From Aeriscardovia sp. (GTDB lineage: Bacteria > Actinomycetota > Actinomycetes > Actinomycetales > Bifidobacteriaceae), in contig JAGBQM010000010.1 of assembly GCA_017632855.1 (NCBI GenBank), forward strand, positions 1-54,314: a stretch of DNA of 54,314 bases, given 5' to 3'. Shown piece after piece: positions 49,629 to 54,314 of the stretch. Position 1 is the stretch's first letter, and each line of letters opens with the position of its first letter. The notes beneath the pieces are model-generated. The model had not been told where the DNA came from, ran no database searches, and was given only the letters and a program-made list of their open reading frames with translations. The position numbers were made by a program, and so were the translations under genes.

Positions 49629-50225
49629 TTGAGTTCCAGAACTAATTTCAAGTGGAGAGCCGTAGATATAGCCGTGTGCTCAGTTATAGGCGTGGCTTCT
49701 TCTTTCGTATTTTGGATGGCTGACTTTATACCTCATGACGGCTTGCAGGCGATATTTCCGGGTTTGGGAAGCCTTTTCGACGGCCTGTGGCTTTTTGCAG
49801 GGCCTCTGGCCGCAGTCATAATAAGAAAACCGGGCAGCTCCATTTACGCCCAACTTTTGGCTTCTTTGATAGAAGGAATGATGGGAAACGTCTACGGAGG
49901 GGCCCTGACGATATTGAGCGGATTTATACAGGGCCTGGGAGCGGAAGCCGTCTTTGCCGCCTTCGCCTACAGGCATTGGAATGTATGGATCACAATGCTT
50001 GCCGGAGGGTTTTCCGGGCTCCTTTACAGGGTGGTAAGCTTCCTTACCGATCTGCAGGCCTTCAGCTTCCTTGGGCTTTACGCCATTTCCTACACGGTGG
50101 CCACCGCAATATCCGGAACAGTAATTGCGGGACTGGGCTCGTGGTACCTTTACAGAGCTATCGCAAGAACCGGAGCTCTGGATCGATTTGCATCCGGGAG
50201 GGCCATACGCAAAAAGATCAAATGA
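49629..50225 (+). CDS. ECF transporter S component, YkoE-like (copy 2)
   Basis: The second 198-residue S component, co-linear with copy 1 throughout (W-R-x-VDI start, FPGLGSLFDGLWLFAGPLAA, IRKPGSSIYAQLLASLIEGM, YRAIARTGALDRFASGR). TTG at 49629 follows GGGGA by eight bases. The last helix and the ARTGALDRF end are nearly unchanged, while residues in the putative binding loops differ (for example ILSGFIQGLGAEAVFAA against IIPGFFEGLGAEIVFAL). The two may therefore bind different but related substrates. It overlaps the fused ATPase/EcfT gene by ATGA. Confidence 0.87.
   Translation: MSSRTNFKWRAVDIAVCSVIGVASSFVFWMADFIPHDGLQAIFPGLGSLFDGLWLFAGPLAAVIIRKPGSSIYAQLLASLIEGMMGNVYGGALTILSGFIQGLGAEAVFAAFAYRHWNVWITMLAGGFSGLLYRVVSFLTDLQAFSFLGLYAISYTVATAISGTVIAGLGSWYLYRAIARTGALDRFASGRAIRKKIK
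49780..49810 (+). repeat. Direct repeat shared by the two S-component genes (copy 2)
   Basis: Exact 31-base match to 49071-49101, 709 bases downstream; it marks the tandem duplication of the S-component gene. Confidence 0.9.
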
Positions 50226-52678
50226 ACAAGCAAAACGCAATCCTGTTTAAAGGCTGGGGATACAAAAGGCCCCTTAGGAAGGACTATGTAGTAAGGGGGC
50301 TGACTCTCGAAATAAAGAGAGGGGAAAGGGTCCTTCTCTTAGGATCTTCCGGTATAGGAAAAAGCACCCTCCTTTGCGCTATAGCGGGAGTTCTGGGAAA
50401 TAACGAGGCCTACCTTTCTTCCTCCTCGCAAAGAGAGGATGAAGACGGGGGGCTTACCGAAGGAGACCTGCTGGTTGAAGGCCTCCACCCCCAGCAGGCC
50501 AGGGGACGCTGCGCCCTTATGATGCAGGATCCCGAGGCTCAGATGGTCCTGCAGCGCGTAGGGGACAACGTCGCCTTCGGGCTTGAAAACCTCGGTATAG
50601 AAAGGGGAGAAATCTGGAGGAGGGTGAGGGAGTCGCTGAAGAGAGTGGGGCTTTCGGACATAGAGCTTTCCAGATCCACTTCGCACTTGTCGGGGGGGCA
50701 AAAGCAAAGGGTGGCCCTTGCAGGGGCTATAGCCATGAGGCCCTCCATACTTCTTTTGGACGAACCCACCGCCAACCTCGACCCTAAGGGCGCCAAAGAA
50801 GTCAGCAGGGCCTGCCACGAAGTGCTTAAAGAGGACCCGGCCACGGTAATTTTGGTGGAGCACAGGGCCGACAACTGGTTAGACATCCTCAACCGCGTAG
50901 TCATTTTGGGGAGAGACTCCGAAGGCATGGTAAAAGTCGCCGCCGACGGCACTCCGGACGAAATCTTTTCCGATCCCTCTATAGATTTCGACTCCCTGGG
51001 CATATGGATCCCTTCCAAATTCGCCCTGGCAAAGCTGCAAAGAAAAAGACTTGAAGATCAGATCAGGATCAAAGCCCAATCCGACTTCGATCCGAATTTT
51101 GAAGCCTTGAAAAACCGGGATCTTACCGATAGGGGATCCGGGAAAAACCTCATAACGCCCAGCATAAGGTTTGCAAGGAAAAGGGAGTTTGAAAGGGGGG
51201 AAGTAGTAGTCAGAGCGAAGGGCCTTTCCATCGGCTACAACGGCAAATCCATAGCCGACGACGTTTCTTTCGCCTTTGAAAGCGGGAAGATTACGATTTT
51301 GGCGGGAGAAAACGGGGCCGGAAAAAGCACTCTGGCCATGACGGTATCCGGACTCATGGCTCCGGTGGGGGGAGAGGTGGAGGTCTCCCCCTCTTTGGCC
51401 AGGGGCCTTAAGGGCTCTCCAATTTCTTGGACCAGCCGTCAGCTTTGCAGGAGGATAGCCTACGTATTTCAAAATCCGGAGCACCAGTTTGTGAGAAATA
51501 CCGTGCTTGAAGAGGTAATGGTGGGCTTTTTGGAGACCGGGAGCAAAAAGGAAGAGGCAAGAGGCCTCGCCCACTCCCTGCTTAAAAGGTTCGATTTGGA
51601 TCGCTACTCCGGAGCCAACCCCTATACCCTTTCAGGAGGGGAGAAGCGCAGGCTCACCGTGGCTTCCTCCCTTGCCTCTTCGCCGGAAGTTTTGATCTTG
51701 GACGAACCCACCTTTGGGCAAGACAGGTCAACCTGGCTAGAAATCGTAATGCTGATGCGATCGGTTGCAGACAGCGGAGTGGCCGTAGTGGCCGTCACTC
51801 ACGACAAGGAGCTTATAGAGTTTCTTTCAGACAAAGTCTTGACCATAGGAGACAAAGAAGGGTGCGATATAAGGGTGAAAGGCGCAAACGAGAGGAAGGA
51901 AAAAGAAAGGCCGGCTTCCCTTTCCCCTTTGCTTTCCCGCCTGAACCCGGCCATACGGTTTTTGTGCGCCTTCCTGCTTTCCATTCCCTTGTTTTTGAGC
52001 CTGGACCCCCTCTCGGCGGGATTGGCGCTGGCGCTCGAATTTTTGTTTATGGAAGGGTGCGGCATCTCTTTAAAGCAGGCTTTAAAGCACGTGTGGCCGA
52101 TTTTCGCCATGGCACCGTGGACTTTCCTTGCGGTAGTCATATACGGGAAAAAGGGATCCGTCACATACTTTGAGTGGGGAATGATACATGTGACGAATAA
52201 GTCAGTCTACCTGGCTTTCGCCACCTTCCTCAGGGTTTTGGCCATCGCGGTTCCTGCCGTCCTTTTGGTCTTGGGCATAGATTCTACGGATTTGGCGGAC
52301 GCCGCCAGCCAGATCCTCCGCCTTCCGGAAAGGTTCGTGTACGGAGGCCTGGCCGGCATAAGGCTTTTTACCGTCCTTTCAGACGACTGGCTCCAAATCG
52401 GACAAGCCAGAAGGAGCAGGGGCCTGGGGGACAGAAAGAAGGCGGTCCGCTTCTTTACCCAGTCTTTCTCCCTCCTCATCCTTTCCATCCGCCGTTCGAC
52501 CTCCCTTTCTACGGCCATGGAGGCCAGAGGTTTCGGCGGGGAAGGGAAAAGGAGCTGGGCCAGACTCAGCCGCACTTCCTACAGGGATTGGGTGGCCCTT
52601 TCCGTTTGCGCCCTCATCCCCGCCTCCGCCCTGCTTTTGGCCTATTACTGCGGCACCTTCGCTTTGGGAGGCAAATGA
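50222..52678 (+). CDS. Fused ECF energizing module: two ATPases plus EcfT in one chain
   Basis: An 818-residue protein. ATPase 1: Walker A GSSGIGKS (41-48, Lys47), signature LSGGQKQR from 156, Walker B Asp180-Glu181. ATPase 2: GENGAGKS (Lys368), LSGGEKRR from 470, and LDEPTFGQD. From about residue 575 an EcfT-type membrane domain follows, with several helices and both coupling motifs (ARRSRG at 729-734, AMEARG at 765-770). B. subtilis has YkoD (two ATPases) and YkoC (EcfT) as separate proteins; here one frame covers all. The ATG at 50222 (ATGA overlap with copy 2) is chosen over longer open frame upstream. It energizes uptake through the YkoE-like S components. Confidence 0.9.
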   Translation: MNKQNAILFKGWGYKRPLRKDYVVRGLTLEIKRGERVLLLGSSGIGKSTLLCAIAGVLGNNEAYLSSSSQREDEDGGLTEGDLLVEGLHPQQARGRCALMMQDPEAQMVLQRVGDNVAFGLENLGIERGEIWRRVRESLKRVGLSDIELSRSTSHLSGGQKQRVALAGAIAMRPSILLLDEPTANLDPKGAKEVSRACHEVLKEDPATVILVEHRADNWLDILNRVVILGRDSEGMVKVAADGTPDEIFSDPSIDFDSLGIWIPSKFALAKLQRKRLEDQIRIKAQSDFDPNFEALKNRDLTDRGSGKNLITPSIRFARKREFERGEVVVRAKGLSIGYNGKSIADDVSFAFESGKITILAGENGAGKSTLAMTVSGLMAPVGGEVEVSPSLARGLKGSPISWTSRQLCRRIAYVFQNPEHQFVRNTVLEEVMVGFLETGSKKEEARGLAHSLLKRFDLDRYSGANPYTLSGGEKRRLTVASSLASSPEVLILDEPTFGQDRSTWLEIVMLMRSVADSGVAVVAVTHDKELIEFLSDKVLTIGDKEGCDIRVKGANERKEKERPASLSPLLSRLNPAIRFLCAFLLSIPLFLSLDPLSAGLALALEFLFMEGCGISLKQALKHVWPIFAMAPWTFLAVVIYGKKGSVTYFEWGMIHVTNKSVYLAFATFLRVLAIAVPAVLLVLGIDSTDLADAASQILRLPERFVYGGLAGIRLFTVLSDDWLQIGQARRSRGLGDRKKAVRFFTQSFSLLILSIRRSTSLSTAMEARGFGGEGKRSWARLSRTSYRDWVALSVCALIPASALLLAYYCGTFALGGK

Positions 52679-53484
52679 TGAGGGGAGAAAGGCTCGAAGA
52701 GGGGTCGGCCAGGGTTTCCAAGATCGCTTTTTACGCTTCAAAGGCCGGGTGGAAAAAGAGCGGGAAATTTTTGGCGGAAGGCCCCCAGGCCGTGAGGGAA
52801 GCCATAAAAAGCGGCCTGGCGAAAGACGTTTACTTCGACGAATCCTTAGACCTGCCTGAAGAATTTCTAAAGGGAGAGGGCTCATGGTTCCACCCCGCTT
52901 CCCACAGGGCGATGGAAAAAATCTCCAAGGACTGCCAGGGCGTTTTGGCGGTTGCCTCCTTAAAGGATCTGGAAAGGGATTTTTCCTCTCTCGATCTTTC
53001 AGGCCTCTTTGTAATCTGCGCCCTTTGGCAGGTGAGGGATCCTGGAAACGAGGGGACGATAATCAGAAGCTGCGACGCCGCCGGGTGCAGGGCCGTGCTT
53101 TTGGTAGACGAATGCGCTTCCCCCTTCAACCCCAAGGTGGTCAGAGCCAGCGCCGGATCCATTTTCCACATCCCCTTCTTCAGGTGCTCTGAAGAAGAAT
53201 TGCTGAATTTGAGGGACAGGGCCTCTTTGATCTCTACAAGCGGCAGGGATTTTGATAAAAAGGTGTTGATAGATTCTTCCCCCTCCGCCTTGGAGGGCCT
53301 GGGCTCTATGGTGCTGCTTTTTGGAAACGAAGCCCGAGGGCTTCCGGATAGGCTTATAAAAGAAAGCCGGGCCGTGGCCAAGATACCCATCTACGGCCTG
53401 GCGGAATCCTTAAACCTCTCCTCGGCAGCCAGCATTTTGGTCTACGACGCAGTCAGGAGCCAAAGAATGAAAGGTGAATTATGA
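52678..53484 (+). CDS. SpoU/TrmH-family RNA 2'-O-methyltransferase
   Basis: Methylates ribose 2'-OH groups in rRNA or tRNA with S-adenosylmethionine. The 268-residue product has an N-terminal substrate-binding domain (KFLAEGPQAVREAI) and a trefoil-knot SPOUT domain. Its motifs are motif 1 (VRDPGNEGTIIRSCDAAGCR), motif 2 (LFGNEARGLP) and motif 3 (IPIYGLAESLNLSSAASILV). The TsnR/RlmB-like group is likely, but the target nucleotide is not known. Two ATG codons (52675, 52678) are adjacent; the second is better spaced from GGGAGG. Overlap with pheS (ATGA) follows the bifidobacterial pattern of methyltransferase directly before pheST. Confidence 0.9.
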   Translation: MRGERLEEGSARVSKIAFYASKAGWKKSGKFLAEGPQAVREAIKSGLAKDVYFDESLDLPEEFLKGEGSWFHPASHRAMEKISKDCQGVLAVASLKDLERDFSSLDLSGLFVICALWQVRDPGNEGTIIRSCDAAGCRAVLLVDECASPFNPKVVRASAGSIFHIPFFRCSEEELLNLRDRASLISTSGRDFDKKVLIDSSPSALEGLGSMVLLFGNEARGLPDRLIKESRAVAKIPIYGLAESLNLSSAASILVYDAVRSQRMKGEL

Positions 53485-54314
53485 ATGCGGTTTTCGATTC
53501 TTCCGCCCTCTCTTTTTCCCTGAAGGAGGGGCTGGAGCAAATAGAAGAGGCGCAAAGCTCCCAAGATCTTGAAGCCGTACGTTCCAAGTACTTTGGTTCG
53601 CAGGGCCTTTTTTCCATGGCTTCCAAGTCCATAGGCTCTCTGGAGAAGGAAGAAAGGAAAGAGGCCGGGGAATTTTTCGGCAGGTGCAAAAAGGAATTCG
53701 ATTCCGCCTTCCTTAAGAAGAAAGAAATGGTGGAGGCGAAAGAAGAGGAAGAGAAGCTGGAAAAAGAAAGGGTGGACATGACCCTTCCTTTCACCCGCTT
53801 CCCCTTAGGATCCCTTCACCCCATCACGTTGGTGTCAAGAGAGATTGAGGCCTTCTTCACTTCCCTGGGCTGGTCATTGGGTGAAGGGCCGGAAATAGAG
53901 CACGCCTGGTACAACTTCGACGCCTTGAACTTTCCTTCCGACCATCCCGCCCGCCAGATGCAAGACACTTTTTACATGTCTCCGAAAGAAAGCCGCCTCG
54001 TGCTTAGGACCCAGACCAGCTCCACCCAGGTGAGGGAGATGATTTCAGGATCCCTCCCACTCTACACCGCCTCCATAGGCCGCGTATTCAGGTCAGACCC
54101 TTTGGACGCCTTCCAGTCCCCCGTCTTCCACCAATGCGAGGGGCTTGCGGTAGACGAGGGCCTTTCGGTTTCAGATCTTATGGGCGTCTTGCGCGCCCTC
54201 TCTTCCCGCCTTTTCGGGAAAGCTGAAATCAGGCTGCGCCCCTCCTACTTCCCCATTACCGAGCCCAGTTTTGAGATGGACATGCTCCTTGAAGGGGAGG
54301 AAAAGTGGGTGGAA
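53481..54314 (+). CDS. pheS: Phenylalanine-tRNA ligase alpha subunit (5' part)
   Basis: Charges tRNA-Phe with phenylalanine as part of an alpha2-beta2 enzyme. The first 278 codons are in the window and the gene runs off the right edge. Seen: an N-terminal coiled-coil (about 50-100, KEFDSAFLKKKEMVEAKEEE), then the catalytic core with GWSLGEGPEIEHAWYNFDAL, DHPARQMQDTFY, RTQTSSTQVR and FHQCEGL, and RLRPSYFPITEPSFEMD near the edge. All are class II PheS signatures. Start ATG 53481 overlaps the methyltransferase stop. pheT is expected next, outside the window. Confidence 0.97.
   Translation, partial: MNAVFDSSALSFSLKEGLEQIEEAQSSQDLEAVRSKYFGSQGLFSMASKSIGSLEKEERKEAGEFFGRCKKEFDSAFLKKKEMVEAKEEEEKLEKERVDMTLPFTRFPLGSLHPITLVSREIEAFFTSLGWSLGEGPEIEHAWYNFDALNFPSDHPARQMQDTFYMSPKESRLVLRTQTSSTQVREMISGSLPLYTASIGRVFRSDPLDAFQSPVFHQCEGLAVDEGLSVSDLMGVLRALSSRLFGKAEIRLRPSYFPITEPSFEMDMLLEGEEKWVE

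Noticed and set aside
49787-50221. N-terminal extension of the ECF fusion gene into the second S-component gene
   Set aside because: The extension is a frame-shifted reading of the S component; the ATG at 50222 with ATGA overlap gives a normal ABC ATPase start.
1-54314. Mobile elements, prophage genes, toxin-antitoxin pairs, restriction or other defence loci
   Set aside because: Looked for transposase, integrase, capsid, methylase and small paired genes; none found. AdnAB is a housekeeping recombination complex, not a defence island here.

Overview
The window looks like chromosomal DNA of a medium-GC actinobacterium, most likely a member of the Bifidobacteriaceae (inference). The support is as follows. 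(i) The ribosomal cluster runs secY-adk-infA-rpmJ-rpsM-rpsK-rpoA-rplQ-truA, with neither map after adk nor rpsD between rpsK and rpoA. (ii) There is an AdnA/AdnB-type helicase-nuclease pair, and there are DUF3043 and DUF4191 membrane proteins, all typical of Actinobacteria. (iii) LigA carries a long insertion after its zinc finger, as I recall bifidobacterial LigA does. (iv) An rRNA methyltransferase gene directly precedes pheS. Genes are packed tightly, many share ATGA or 8-base overlaps, and TTG/GTG starts are common.

Layout. 1-11.1 kb: 3' part of the S10-spc-alpha ribosomal superoperon (rplV end to rplQ), closed by a strong terminator. 11.1-14.2 kb: truA, five tRNA genes (Ser-CGA and Ser-GCT on the minus strand; Tyr, Thr, Met on the plus strand), rpmG, murB and a ferredoxin. 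14.4-16.5 kb: a membrane-anchored serine-rich protein, a small membrane protein and a DUF2974 alpha/beta-hydrolase whose conserved N-terminus has no standard start codon. 16.6-28.3 kb: adnA-adnB, RNase J and aminopeptidase N. 28.3-34.0 kb: an aldehyde dehydrogenase/SDR pair facing a peptide deformylase coupled to an 883-residue unknown protein.

34.1-41.7 kb is one chain of overlapping genes: thiolase, HMG-CoA reductase and HMG-CoA synthase (acetyl-CoA to mevalonate), then ligA, mrp and a TetR regulator. 41.8-46.8 kb holds two paralogous 14-TM DHA2-type efflux pumps around a DUF4191 gene. Each pump has a TetR gene nearby, and an inverted-repeat operator candidate lies at each pump promoter. 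46.8-47.5 kb is a DUF3043 protein.

47.5-54.3 kb is a second coupled chain: M20 dipeptidase, two tandem YkoE-like ECF substrate-binding proteins, one polypeptide that fuses both ECF ATPases to the EcfT membrane subunit, an rRNA/tRNA 2'-O-methyltransferase, and pheS running off the end. The most unusual items are this single-chain ECF energizing module with duplicated S components, the mevalonate-ligA-mrp-tetR operon, and the DUF2974 gene with an apparent ACG start. No IS element, phage, CRISPR array or toxin-antitoxin locus was seen.
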